Positions 9,224 to 18,983 of a stretch of DNA of 64,000 nucleotides are shown in pieces (position 1 is the stretch's first letter; each line of letters starts with the position of its first letter). The notes under the pieces are model-generated. The model made no database searches. It had not been told where the DNA came from and saw nothing but the letters and a program-made list of their open reading frames with translations. The stretch comes from Paenibacillus doosanensis. Its GTDB lineage: Bacteria; Bacillota; Bacilli; Paenibacillales; NBRC-103111. The DNA lies in assembly GCF_025060755.1 (NCBI RefSeq), contig NZ_JANYUY010000012.1:62001-126000 (forward strand). Reading direction: 5' to 3'. The translations under genes and the position numbers were made by a program.

Positions 9224-11593
9224 ATGGGCGGCCTATGGAAATTCATGATCCATTTTCAAAAAAGAAAACTGTTCTTGCGGTTTTTTGTGTCCTATACCCT
9301 GATCCTGATCATTCCTCTCGGTATGATTTCTTTCATCGTTTACGGAAAGCTGTTGGGCACGTTGGAGGAGGAAACCGTCAGCTCCAGCATTACGAGCATC
9401 AATCAAGCCCGCGATACGATCGATATGAACTTGAAGCAGCTGGATCAAATCGCCTTTGAACTGTCGAATAACCCCAACGTCTACGAATTTACGTCGGATC
9501 GGGAGCCGGATATCGTGGAAGCCAATATTAAACTGAAGAGCATTATCCGCGAGCTTAATATTGCGAGTACCAATGCGATCAAGAGCTTCTCCGATGAGAT
9601 TATGATGTATTCTTTAAAAAACGATATTATCGTCTCCAATGTAACGAAGTACGACCCGGATTTTTTTTACGAAACGTTTATGAGAAATGCGGCCATTCCG
9701 TTCTCCGATTGGATTTCACGGCTGCGAAGCGCCAAGGAGCGTCAGCTCTGGCCAGTCGTTAATACTATGGGAGCCAACAAGTCAGGGAAGAAGCTCATCA
9801 CCTATTTGCAACCGCTTACCCAGTATGGAATGAGCAATCACGCCGTGTTGATTTCCTTGCTGCCGGAGGATAGGATGTGGGATTTCTTCGGCAGGGGAGA
9901 GATGGACGGCAGAAGCTACCGCGCCATTCTCGATAGGAACAACCAGGTGATTACTGCGGCACCGGGCTCCATTGAACCGGTTCCTGTGAATTACGACGAG
10001 ATTTTCAATAGCGGACAGGACCATATGTTTTTCAATTACGATGGAAAAAAGTATATTGCAATTTCTACGATTTCCAGCGCCTACGGGTGGAAATATGTAA
10101 CCATTCTGCCGGTCAGCGTATTGATGGAGAAAATTTCCTATCTCCACATCCTGTTTTCCGTCGCTCTGTTCATCTGCGTTGTGCTGGGGATCACCTTGGC
10201 TTATATCTTTTCCGTTCAACATTATAAGCCGATTCGCAATACGGTTCAGTGGATTTTGACGAACAGGAAAGACCGGACGGTAAAGCAAAAAGGAGAATAT
10301 GAAACGATCCTCAGCAATATTCAGGGGATGCATACCGACAATCATCTGCTGGAGAGTCAGCTGCACAAGCAGCTCCCCGTGCTGAAGGTTCACTTCCTTT
10401 TAAGACTGTTGAAGAACAATACGATAGACTTCGATGAAGTAAATGAGCTGCTGGAATTTTACGGAATCCGATTTCCCTGCGGCTGCTATACGGTAGCTGT
10501 GCTGAATATCGACGATTTCAGCGGTTTTATGCAGCGTCATTCGTCGACGGGGAAAAGCCGGCCGCGCTTTGTCGTTTGCAACATCGGCGAGGAAATGATC
10601 CGAAGTATCGGGGACGGATTTGCACTGGAAATTGAGGAGGATAAAGTAGCGCTGCTGATCAATCACGATGCGGCTGCGGAGACGGCTGGAGCGCATCCTT
10701 TGGACCATTTGCTGCAGCAGCTCAAGGAATTTTTGAATAAAAAATTTAATATCGTAATCAGCATCGGGGTAGGAAGCGGCTGCCCGAGTCTGGAGATGGT
10801 CCATCAATCCTATAATGAGGCGATAATCGCATTGAATTACGGACTGATTCGAGGAAGAAGCCGGATCAACTACTTTGAACAAACCCGCAGTAATCCTAAC
10901 CATTTCTACTATCCTCCGGAAAAGGAAAATCATCTTATTGTTTGCGTAAAGACAGGAGATTTTCCTTCCGTTCAAGGTTTGCTGGACCAAATTTATGAAG
11001 TCAATTTCAGGGAACGCAAGCTTTCTCCGGAGATGGCGAATTGTCTTTTCTACGGCATGGTGAGCACTTTCTTCCGAATTTTGGAGGAAATCCAATTGGA
11101 TTATCGGGATATTTGCGATGACGATACGGACGTGTTCCGGGATATTAACCACAGCAAGGACGTCGAAGCGATCTTCCTCGCCATCTTGTCTCTGTTTGAC
11201 AGGCTTTGCAGCGTCATCCATGAGAAGAAAGCGAAGGGAAACCATCATTTGCGGGATAGCTGCATTCAGTATATTGCCGGGCATCTGTCCGACAAAGAAC
11301 TGTCCTTGAATAAGGTTGCGGATTATTTTCAATTATCCTCCCCGTACTTGAGCACTTTTTTCAAGCAGCAGACAGGAACTAATTTCTCCGATTATTTGAA
11401 CCGACTGCGTATTCAACGCTCTAAGGAACTGCTGGCCAGCGAGGATGATCCGATTCAGGAGATTGCGGATCAGGTCGGTTATAATAGCGCCAACACATTT
11501 ATAAGAATTTTCAAAAAATATGAATCGGTCACTCCGGGTCAATACAAGGAAAGCCTGCGCATCGGCAAGGTATCGGACATGATCGGGGAATAA
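9224..11593 (+). CDS. Membrane-anchored AraC-family regulator
   Basis: A 789-residue protein: N-terminal transmembrane segment (FFVSYTLILIIPLGMISFI), a large extracellular Cache-like sensor region, a second transmembrane segment near residues 300-325 (LHILFSVALFICVVLGITL), a cytoplasmic linker, and a C-terminal AraC DNA-binding domain with two helix-turn-helix motifs (SLNKVADYFQLSSPYLSTFF; EIADQVGYNSANTFIRIFK). The frame opens at GTG 9215, but the AGGGGGA at 9207-9213 fits the ATG at 9224. It probably senses an extracellular signal and controls the adjoining uptake operon directly without a separate response regulator. Confidence 0.9.
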   Translation: MGGLWKFMIHFQKRKLFLRFFVSYTLILIIPLGMISFIVYGKLLGTLEEETVSSSITSINQARDTIDMNLKQLDQIAFELSNNPNVYEFTSDREPDIVEANIKLKSIIRELNIASTNAIKSFSDEIMMYSLKNDIIVSNVTKYDPDFFYETFMRNAAIPFSDWISRLRSAKERQLWPVVNTMGANKSGKKLITYLQPLTQYGMSNHAVLISLLPEDRMWDFFGRGEMDGRSYRAILDRNNQVITAAPGSIEPVPVNYDEIFNSGQDHMFFNYDGKKYIAISTISSAYGWKYVTILPVSVLMEKISYLHILFSVALFICVVLGITLAYIFSVQHYKPIRNTVQWILTNRKDRTVKQKGEYETILSNIQGMHTDNHLLESQLHKQLPVLKVHFLLRLLKNNTIDFDEVNELLEFYGIRFPCGCYTVAVLNIDDFSGFMQRHSSTGKSRPRFVVCNIGEEMIRSIGDGFALEIEEDKVALLINHDAAAETAGAHPLDHLLQQLKEFLNKKFNIVISIGVGSGCPSLEMVHQSYNEAIIALNYGLIRGRSRINYFEQTRSNPNHFYYPPEKENHLIVCVKTGDFPSVQGLLDQIYEVNFRERKLSPEMANCLFYGMVSTFFRILEEIQLDYRDICDDDTDVFRDINHSKDVEAIFLAILSLFDRLCSVIHEKKAKGNHHLRDSCIQYIAGHLSDKELSLNKVADYFQLSSPYLSTFFKQQTGTNFSDYLNRLRIQRSKELLASEDDPIQEIADQVGYNSANTFIRIFKKYESVTPGQYKESLRIGKVSDMIGE

Positions 11594-11596
11594 TGA

Positions 11597-11636
11597 AAAA
11601 GCCAAGACCGTCGTAATAACGGTCCTGGCTCTTTTA
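11597..11636. terminator. Bidirectional intrinsic terminator
   Basis: GCCAAGACCG (11601-11610) pairs with CGGTCCTGGC (11620-11629) with one mismatch. T runs flank it on both strands, so it can end the AraC gene on the plus strand and the GH105-like gene on the minus strand. Confidence 0.85.
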
Positions 11637-11699
11637 TTGTCTATATTTGCCGGTGTCGAACTGTCCGATCTTCGCCGTCAAGCGCGGCCAGCTTACCGT

Positions 11700-13877
11700 C
11701 TACAGCTTCGCCAGCCACTGCTCCAGCTGCAGCACTTCGATGCCGGCCAGCAGGACGATGCCGATGCCGTGGGTGTCGTTCAGCAGCCAGGACAAGTCGT
11801 CCTTGTAGTAGCCGGTGCTGAAGGAGTAGCCGGAGCCTCTGCATACGCCGTATACGTTGCCGAACTTGTCGATGGATACTTTGGACATGCCGGTCCAGCC
11901 TTTGTCAATCGCTTCGATATAAGGCTCCGTATTCTTGATCCAGCCGAACCGGACGCCGCGCGCGAACGCATACAGAAACATCGAGGTGCAGGAGGTTTCC
12001 TCGTACGATTCGGGATCGGTCAGCACTTGATGCCATAGCCCGTTCACGCCTTGAAGACGCAGGTATCCTTCGCACAGCTGGCCGAAGAACGCAAGCAGCT
12101 CTTCCCGAGCCGCGTGAGTTTCCGGCAGCTCGCGGAGCAGCTCGGAGAGGGAGAACAGCACCCAGCCGTTGCCGCGTCCCCATGCGACCTTGGTCGGTTT
12201 GTCGAAGGTGAAGTCGTATACATGGGACATAATTTGCAGCTCGGGAATGTAGAGCAGCTTCTTGAACTGCGCGAACTGGTTCGCGGCGTCCTCCAGATAA
12301 CGAATATCTCCCGTCCGGCGGTAGTACCGGCACAGGAACGGAACGCTCATGTACAGATCGTCGCACCATAAGGTGGCGTTCGGGAAGTCGACATGCTTCG
12401 GCTTGCGGTACAGCGCGCCTTCGGGCAGCCGGTCCTGCTTGTTGCTGATATAATCGGCGATGACCTCCGCGATAGGCTCCGCCCCCTGAATCGGCCGGTC
12501 CTGCAGCGCCAGCAGCATCGTCGCTCCGAACGAGCCGCAGTCATCCAAGCTGTCGAGCGTTGCGAGCGTGTTCAGCACGCCGGACGCTCCGAATTTGTCC
12601 CTGTCCCACAAAGCGTACGGATATAACGTCGTGCATGTTTCGATATGGCTGTACACATAATCGAGCAAGTCTTTCCGTTCGAGCAGCTTGCCGGTTTGCA
12701 GCAGCCCGTACAGCGTCACGCCGAGCGGATAGTTCCATTTGCCGAACAGCGCGTTTTCCGCGAACGCGCGGACCCAAGTGTTCGGCTGATCGAGCCGCCA
12801 GAACGTGCCGCCGCTGCCGGTCTGGATCAGCGAGCGAATGAAGCCCGAGGCGACGTCCGGCCCCGCGTCTTCTTCGGCAAGCGGCCCAAGGTACAGCCAA
12901 GCGTCCTTGCTGCCCTCGACGGGATAAGGAGCGGCGAAGCGCACTCCGGCCGGAAGCTCGTCCAGCCGGAAGCCCCAGCTGTCTTGAGCTCCCTCGCAGC
13001 GGATGACGAGATCGTGCAGGCCGCAGCTAAGCCGCAGTGGAATGCGGAACTCGCCGGGAGACTCCAGCGCAAGCCGCTTCTCGCCGTCCACGTAAATTTC
13101 CGTCCGTCCCATCGCGCTGCCTGTAAGCTCCACCTCGCGAGCTTCCTGCGCGAAGGAGCGGAGCTTCGTCCAGGCGAGGTAGAAGCGGCCCGGTTCGGGC
13201 TGATCGCCGAATATGCGTGCGAGCGCTCCTGCCGCCTGCTCCTCGGCGCTCCACTCCAGCTTGGGATACCATACCGCGCCGCTGCCTGCTTCGGTCGTTC
13301 CCGCGCCGGGCAGCTCAGGCCAAGGCTCGTTCTGAGGCTCGGAATATATCCAGCCTTCGTGGCCTTCTCTCTCCGGGGACGGAGCCAGCACATGGATCGG
13401 GTTGCTCTTGTACGAGCCCGGCCCGAAGGAGCCGCCGCAGCCGCCCTCGGTCTTCATAAACTCGAATACGAGATGATTCCAGCCTTTGTTCATCGGGATA
13501 GCGACGACAGTCCGGCGCCGGTCGTTCAGCTCGTCGGCGATGTTCGTCTTGTAGATCAATTCCCCGTTGGCATACAAACGAAACGGTCCGTAGCAGTACA
13601 GAATAAAGGATAACGGAGCGGCCAGATCGCTCCAATATTTCGACCAGGCGTAGACGAGCTGACCGCCCCGTATCGCGGGAAACCGCTCGGCAAAATTAAA
13701 ATGATAGCTGTAATCGTGCTTCTTAGTTATTCCGTCGGCGCAAAAGGCGCGATAGGCGATCGGATGCGGCGGATGATTGCCGACATATCTGCCGGCGATA
13801 GTAGCCAGAATCTCTCCGACCTCGCCGCCGCATTTTTTGAAGATACTTTCATTCTCGTCGATGTAACGCTCTGTCAT
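11700..13877 (-). CDS. GH105-like unsaturated uronyl hydrolase with N-terminal extension
   Basis: A 725-residue protein. The C-terminal half (from about residue 355) matches the GH88/GH105 (alpha/alpha)6 barrel of unsaturated rhamnogalacturonyl hydrolases: WNYPLGVTLYGLL, LDDCGSFGATML, CDDLYMSVPFLCRYY, WGRGNGWVLFSL and ETSCTSMFLYAFARGVR. The Asp residues in LDD and CDD are the likely catalytic pair by analogy with YteR. The first about 350 residues are an accessory region, probably beta-sandwich, and make it roughly twice the usual length. There is no signal peptide, so a cytoplasmic role on imported unsaturated oligosaccharides is inferred. GGGGAGGAAT precedes the start. It is the last gene of the minus-strand locus. 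Confidence 0.85.
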   Translation of the reverse strand: MTERYIDENESIFKKCGGEVGEILATIAGRYVGNHPPHPIAYRAFCADGITKKHDYSYHFNFAERFPAIRGGQLVYAWSKYWSDLAAPLSFILYCYGPFRLYANGELIYKTNIADELNDRRRTVVAIPMNKGWNHLVFEFMKTEGGCGGSFGPGSYKSNPIHVLAPSPEREGHEGWIYSEPQNEPWPELPGAGTTEAGSGAVWYPKLEWSAEEQAAGALARIFGDQPEPGRFYLAWTKLRSFAQEAREVELTGSAMGRTEIYVDGEKRLALESPGEFRIPLRLSCGLHDLVIRCEGAQDSWGFRLDELPAGVRFAAPYPVEGSKDAWLYLGPLAEEDAGPDVASGFIRSLIQTGSGGTFWRLDQPNTWVRAFAENALFGKWNYPLGVTLYGLLQTGKLLERKDLLDYVYSHIETCTTLYPYALWDRDKFGASGVLNTLATLDSLDDCGSFGATMLLALQDRPIQGAEPIAEVIADYISNKQDRLPEGALYRKPKHVDFPNATLWCDDLYMSVPFLCRYYRRTGDIRYLEDAANQFAQFKKLLYIPELQIMSHVYDFTFDKPTKVAWGRGNGWVLFSLSELLRELPETHAAREELLAFFGQLCEGYLRLQGVNGLWHQVLTDPESYEETSCTSMFLYAFARGVRFGWIKNTEPYIEAIDKGWTGMSKVSIDKFGNVYGVCRGSGYSFSTGYYKDDLSWLLNDTHGIGIVLLAGIEVLQLEQWLAKL

Positions 13878-13939
13878 GGTTCATTCCTCCCCGGAAAAAT
13901 GGAACGGACGGGAGTGAAGTCCCGCCCGCAAAGTTAATC

Positions 13940-15481
13940 TTATTTGCCTCCGGCGCGCTTCTGATAAGCTTCGGTCAATTCCTGGCTCATCTTGACGATA
14001 TCCGGGTCGTTTTTCATTTTGGCTGTGAAGTCGTCCCAAGCGGTGATCGGCTCGCGGCCCAGGATGATTTTTGTTTTCAAATCCTGCGCTTTTTTCTCGA
14101 ATTCCGGCAGCGCTCTGACGGCCGTCGGCGAATACAAGCCGGTGCTGATGTCCGCTACGCTGGTTTTGGCCCGCTCGTCTTGAATCGACTTGAACAAATC
14201 GTTGGCGTCTTTAGGGAAGTAGACTTTGGTCGAGCTCGCGTACGGATCGGCGACATAGACGATTTGGTTGAAATCCGGCCCGTTATCCGCGGCCAATTTC
14301 TCCGTGTTGATCACTTTTTGACCGTCTTGTACCGTATAATGAGTGCCCTCGAAGCCGTACTGCTGAATGGCGAACACGTCGTCGTTCATCCAGGTGTCGA
14401 CGAGCTTAAGAATTTGCTTCATCTTGGCTTCAGGCACCGATTTCGGGATGGACAGCATACCGGAGAAGCCGGGGCCTTTCGGATTAAAGCCGTTGATGCT
14501 CGTGATCGGATAGAAGTCCGTCGGCTTGAAGTTCGGATCGACCTTTTTCAGCTTCTCGTAGTAATCGTTCATCGTACCGGCTTTCTCCACGATCATGCCG
14601 GCTTTGCCTGCCTTGAACAAGTCGGAAGCCTGCGACAGCTTCATCGAAGCGAAGTCCTCCGGAATGAGCTTGTCCTTGTACATGTTGGTCATGTATTCAA
14701 TCGCCGTGCGGGTTTCCGGTAAAAACGCCGTATTGACGATTTTGCCGTCCTGCAGCTTCCATTTGTCGTTTTTCACGTTGGCGCCGGTGAAGCTGTTCTC
14801 GATGGCACCGAGCGAAGCCATGTCCGAAGGCGCGTTCAAATAGGCGGCGAACGGAATCGTATCGTTCTTGCCGTTTTTGTCCGGGTCCTTCTCGGCGAAC
14901 GCCTTCATGACGGTATACAGTTCATCGGTTGTCGTCGGCACCTTCAGGCCGAGATTGTCCAGCCAGTCTTTGCGGATGACCAGGAACTGGTCGGCTTCGG
15001 CAGGACGCGGACGCGGAATGCCGTAGTTTTTGCCGTCCTGCATTTTGGTCAATTCCCAGGCGGTATCGGAAATTTTGGAGCCGAGATTCGGGTATTCCTT
15101 ATAGTAAGGCGTCAAATCCCAGAACGCTCCTTGCGACACCGCATTGCGAAATACCGACGAGAACGGATCGTTGATGGTCACCAAATCCGGAATATCCCCC
15201 GAAGCCAAGGTCACATTCAGCTTATCCGTATAGTTGTTGCCGGACACCCATTGAATGTTCAGCTTGGAGTTCGTCGCTTCTTCAATCGCTTTCTTGATCG
15301 GATTGTCGGCGGCCGGCGGCGATGCGCTGAGCAGAATGGTCATGACGCTGACCTCCAGCGGCCCCGACGCGCCGGCCTGATCCTTTGAGCTATTTTTACC
15401 GCAAGCCGCGAGCAGCCCCGACATAGTCAGGATGAGCGCCAGCGATCCTGCGGCCATTCTGCGTCTGTTTTTGCTTTTCAT
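13940..15481 (-). CDS. Sugar-binding lipoprotein of the second uptake system
   Basis: A 513-residue extracellular solute-binding protein with a basic start, a hydrophobic core and a lipobox LLAAC (Cys27). It has the ASGDIPDLVTIND and LDNLGLKVPTTTDELY segments of the LipO class. GGGAGG precedes the ATG. It lies 62 bases before the GH105-like gene and downstream of the regulator, and its own upstream region holds one copy of the shared promoter motif (15543-15585), so it can be transcribed separately from the permeases. Confidence 0.9.
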   Translation of the reverse strand: MKSKNRRRMAAGSLALILTMSGLLAACGKNSSKDQAGASGPLEVSVMTILLSASPPAADNPIKKAIEEATNSKLNIQWVSGNNYTDKLNVTLASGDIPDLVTINDPFSSVFRNAVSQGAFWDLTPYYKEYPNLGSKISDTAWELTKMQDGKNYGIPRPRPAEADQFLVIRKDWLDNLGLKVPTTTDELYTVMKAFAEKDPDKNGKNDTIPFAAYLNAPSDMASLGAIENSFTGANVKNDKWKLQDGKIVNTAFLPETRTAIEYMTNMYKDKLIPEDFASMKLSQASDLFKAGKAGMIVEKAGTMNDYYEKLKKVDPNFKPTDFYPITSINGFNPKGPGFSGMLSIPKSVPEAKMKQILKLVDTWMNDDVFAIQQYGFEGTHYTVQDGQKVINTEKLAADNGPDFNQIVYVADPYASSTKVYFPKDANDLFKSIQDERAKTSVADISTGLYSPTAVRALPEFEKKAQDLKTKIILGREPITAWDDFTAKMKNDPDIVKMSQELTEAYQKRAGGK

Positions 15482-15542
15482 GATGATCCTCCCTCATACA
15501 ATCGATAATCTTTGTTTGCAAGCCTTCACGGCTCCTGGACTG

Positions 15543-15585
15543 AGAGTAGTACATCCGCCGCTGATCGACAATCGTATTTTTTTGT
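15543..15585 (-). promoter_or_regulatory. Promoter with A-tract/ACGATTGT activator motif (copy 1)
   Basis: On the minus strand, ACAAAAAAATACGATTGTCG (15585-15566) is followed 17 bases after TTGTCG by TACTCT (15548-15543). The A-tract and ACGA sit directly upstream of the -35-like box, the usual place for an AraC-type activator. It lies 62-104 bases upstream of the binding-lipoprotein start. Confidence 0.6.
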
Positions 15586-15692
15586 ACCTTGCCGCGACCT
15601 TGTCGGGCCTTGTCCCAGCCCGAGTTTTTCGTTAAGGCTTGGACTATATTGCTCTTTGCACATTGCTGCCGGAAGGAGGCTGGAGAAGGGAT

Positions 15693-18020
15693 TTAACGGT
15701 TCAATTCGCGGAATTGGCTCGGCGTAATCCCTTCGTATTTTTTGAAGATGCGGTTGAAGTAGCTGTGCTGATAACCGACGCTTTCCGCCACTTCGTTAAT
15801 TTTCATTTCGGTTTCTTTGAGCAAGGCTTTGGCGTTTTGAATGCGGATGTTCGTCAAATAATCGATAAAGTTCACGCCGTTAATTTGCTTAAAGGCGCGG
15901 CTTAACGTGTAAGGGCTTGTCCCGAACAGGTCCGCGCATGATTCGAGCGATAAAGCGTTCATATAATTTTCCCGCAAATAGACGACGACCTTGTCGACGA
16001 TCTGCTTCAAATGAATGTTTTGCCGGCTGATCATCTCCTGCACGAAGACGCCGATGACCTTGCGCTGGAACCAGCGGAGCATTTCGTCCGGCTCTTTGAT
16101 CTGCGCCAGCTGATCGAATAAATTGACGCTGCCGAATAATTGCACGGGATTCATCCCGGATTGCATCGCCGCGTACCGGATACTGCCGAGCAGCTGAAGC
16201 ATGCCCTGCTGAATGACAAATTCCGTCGAGCCGCCCGTAGACAGCTCGTCCATAAACTGCTTGATCAAATCGACCGCATCGGTTTCCTGTCCGTTCCGGA
16301 TGGCGGCCACGATATCTTTGTCCAATGTGAACGGGTAGTAATTGCTGGCCTCGGAAAGGTTCGACCTGAGCGTTCGTTCCGTACGAATAATTTGATTGTC
16401 CTCGCCGAGCAAATCGCGATAGGCCAGCGCCTGCTTCGCTTCCTCGAACAGATGCGGAATTTGCTTGACATTATAAATCCATCTGCTGACGGCGATGGTG
16501 ACCTGCATATTCAATATTTGATTGATGGTGTGCATCAGCTCCGCGCACAGCGCGTCCAAATCGTCTTCAAGCCATGACGATGGATGCTCGCCGGGCAGGG
16601 AGAGCAGCACGCCGATCGAAAAGTTGTGGAAGTTAATGACTTCCACCTGCTCGTACTGCTTTTTCGTAAGCTCGCTAATAATATTCGCCGCGGCGAAGGT
16701 GACCAAATCCTCGTCCCCGTGCAAAAACCGGCCCTCCAAATTGGAGAATCCGGTCAATTGGAACATTAAGGCGACGAATTTGCGGTCTTCCGTTTCCCAG
16801 CCGTAGTATTTCATCCGTTCCTGAATATCCTTCTCTTGCAGCGAGAGCAGATACCCCTGCGCCAGCTGGAGGAAGAACCCTTCCTGCAAGGCCGGAAGCT
16901 GCTCCTGCAGCTTATGCTTCAATGTCTCGCTTTCTTTGGACAGATGCTTCCACTGCTTCTCGATCAGGTCGAATTCGTCGCTCACTTCAACGGTTTTATC
17001 GCCGGTCAGCAGGCCGACGAGCCGTTCCACCGGCAAGGAAATGCGGCGCGACACGAACCAGGAGAGCAGAAGAGCGAGCATCAGCCCGGTCAAGCTGACG
17101 ATCAGAATCCATTTGGAGACGGCGATGACGGGAGCGGTGATCGAAGTCAGCGGCGCCGCGGAAACGTAAATCCACTTCGTGCCGAGCCGGGAAATTTGCC
17201 CGTAAGACACGGAGTATGTCGTTTGATCGTACTCATACAGGAACGAATCCGTCGTGGCGCTGTGCTTGTCGTATTCTTGCAGCAGCGATTGCTCCATCTT
17301 GGATAACGTATTCCCGTTCGTCGACAAATGCCAGCTTCCGTCGCCGGTCATCAGCAGTGTAACGCCTTCCTCATACGGATTCAGCGTTTTCAATACTTGA
17401 TTCAGCTTCTCTTTGTTGACGGTGGCGATAATGACGCCGAACGGCTGGCTGCTGCCTCCGGGTATTTTAGTGACTAGCGAAATTGTATCCGCAGCTTCTC
17501 CGGGAATGTCGTTCGTCCAGAACATCGATTTGTTATTGGCCAGGAACGAGTCGTAGCTCTCGATTTTCGCAGCATCGCTAAGATAGGCGTATCCGTCCTT
17601 GGTCATCGTAAGCGGCCGCGGCGCGTCCAGATACAACTGCACCTTCTCCAGCAGAGGATGCGCTCCTTCCATGACCAGCAGCGTCCGGTACAGCTCTTGA
17701 ACCTGTTCGAATTGATACGAGAAGCTGATATGTTTCAGATTATCGTCGAATTTCGGATCGAACGCCCAATGGGAGAGCGTCATCTCCAAATATGCGAGCT
17801 GCTCGTCCAGGTTGGCCGCGCGGTTGCGGATTTGATTCTGATGCTGGCGCTGCAGCGCTTCCTCCAGATTGTTCGTCGCAATACCGTAAATGCTAACGCC
17901 GATAATCAATCCGGGAATACTGGCAATAAGCAGAATAAGAACGAGAATTTTGCGGAAAAACCGACTGTTATACTTATATTTGCGGATCATTTCCAGCCAT
18001 GGTTTGACAATTCCAGACAA
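15693..18020 (-). CDS. Membrane-anchored AraC-family regulator
   Basis: About 775 residues: transmembrane segment FFRKILVLILLIASIPGLIIG near the N-terminus, an extracellular sensor region, a second transmembrane segment (KWILIVSLTGLMLALLLSWF), and a C-terminal AraC domain (ESCADLFGTSPYTLSRAF; EVAESVGYQHSYFNRIFK). The frame is open to an ATG at 18086, but a GGAGG lies about 10 bases before an in-frame TTG at 18020, while the ATG at 17990 has no clear site; the TTG is chosen. It sits between the permeases and the binding lipoprotein and is the obvious candidate to bind the motif shared by the three promoters of this locus. Confidence 0.88.
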   Translation of the reverse strand: MSGIVKPWLEMIRKYKYNSRFFRKILVLILLIASIPGLIIGVSIYGIATNNLEEALQRQHQNQIRNRAANLDEQLAYLEMTLSHWAFDPKFDDNLKHISFSYQFEQVQELYRTLLVMEGAHPLLEKVQLYLDAPRPLTMTKDGYAYLSDAAKIESYDSFLANNKSMFWTNDIPGEAADTISLVTKIPGGSSQPFGVIIATVNKEKLNQVLKTLNPYEEGVTLLMTGDGSWHLSTNGNTLSKMEQSLLQEYDKHSATTDSFLYEYDQTTYSVSYGQISRLGTKWIYVSAAPLTSITAPVIAVSKWILIVSLTGLMLALLLSWFVSRRISLPVERLVGLLTGDKTVEVSDEFDLIEKQWKHLSKESETLKHKLQEQLPALQEGFFLQLAQGYLLSLQEKDIQERMKYYGWETEDRKFVALMFQLTGFSNLEGRFLHGDEDLVTFAAANIISELTKKQYEQVEVINFHNFSIGVLLSLPGEHPSSWLEDDLDALCAELMHTINQILNMQVTIAVSRWIYNVKQIPHLFEEAKQALAYRDLLGEDNQIIRTERTLRSNLSEASNYYPFTLDKDIVAAIRNGQETDAVDLIKQFMDELSTGGSTEFVIQQGMLQLLGSIRYAAMQSGMNPVQLFGSVNLFDQLAQIKEPDEMLRWFQRKVIGVFVQEMISRQNIHLKQIVDKVVVYLRENYMNALSLESCADLFGTSPYTLSRAFKQINGVNFIDYLTNIRIQNAKALLKETEMKINEVAESVGYQHSYFNRIFKKYEGITPSQFRELNR

Positions 18021-18104
18021 GATGCATTCGACCTCCAGTTGTATTTCTCCCTTTTTTCGACAAACTTGAGCTGGAATCCTCCCCATGGCCTGACGGCGGC
18101 AAGC

Positions 18105-18971
18105 TTATCCTTTGACGGAGCCGACCATGGCCCCTTTGGCGAAATGCTTCTGCAAGAACGGATAGACGAGCAAAATCGGCACGGTGGCGATAATGACCGC
18201 GGCCATCTTCAGCGTTTCGGACGGCGGGGCGACGGCGGTCGCATCGGTCATCAGATCGGAGTTATTGGCATTGAGCAAAATGTTCTGCAGCATCACCTGA
18301 AGCGGCCATTTCTCGGCGTCGTTAATGTAAATTAACGCATTGAAGAACTGATTCCAGTAACCCACGGCGTAGAAAAGTCCGAAAGCGGCGAGCGACGGCA
18401 GCGATAACGGCAAAATAATGCGGACCCAAATGCTGAGGTCGTTGCAGCCGTCGATCGAAGCGGATTCCTCCAGCTCGGCGGGAATGCTGTCGAAGAAGCC
18501 TTTCATCAAAATGACGTTCCACCCGCTCGCCAGCGCCGGGATAATGAGCGACCACAAGCTGTTGATCAGCCCCATCTCGCGGACGAGCATGTAGTTCGGA
18601 ATCATGCCGGGGTTGAACAGGACGGTAATCAAGATGCCGAGCAAAATCAGCTGTCTGCCGCGCAGCCGTTTTCTGGACAGCGCGTAAGCGAGCGCAGCGG
18701 TAACGACAAGGCTGAGGGCGGTGCCGACCAGCGTAATATAGATGCTGACGCCGACAGAGCGGGGAAAAGCTCCGGTAGACAAAAGAAATTTATAAGAATC
18801 AAGCGACCACTGCTTCGGGAACAGCACGAAATTGCTCTTCAAATATTCCGTCGCATCCGTGAACGAAACGACGAATACGTAATACAGCGGGAAAAAAGTG
18901 ACTACGGTGACCACGCCGAGCAAAATAATATTGACTATATCGAATAGACGGTCTCTTATACCTAGCTTCAC
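18105..18971 (-). CDS. Oligosaccharide ABC transporter permease, YtcP/LplC type
   Basis: A 288-residue permease with about six membrane segments, GMIPNYMLVREMG, the EAA loop EESASIDGCNDLSIWVRI and the C-terminal signature FLQKHFAKGAMVGSVKG. It starts at a GTG behind GGAGG. It follows its LplB partner by 12 bases, indicating co-transcription, and resembles the permease at 5249-6133. Confidence 0.9.
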   Translation of the reverse strand: MKLGIRDRLFDIVNIILLGVVTVVTFFPLYYVFVVSFTDATEYLKSNFVLFPKQWSLDSYKFLLSTGAFPRSVGVSIYITLVGTALSLVVTAALAYALSRKRLRGRQLILLGILITVLFNPGMIPNYMLVREMGLINSLWSLIIPALASGWNVILMKGFFDSIPAELEESASIDGCNDLSIWVRIILPLSLPSLAAFGLFYAVGYWNQFFNALIYINDAEKWPLQVMLQNILLNANNSDLMTDATAVAPPSETLKMAAVIIATVPILLVYPFLQKHFAKGAMVGSVKG

Positions 18972-18983
18972 TTCGATTCCTCC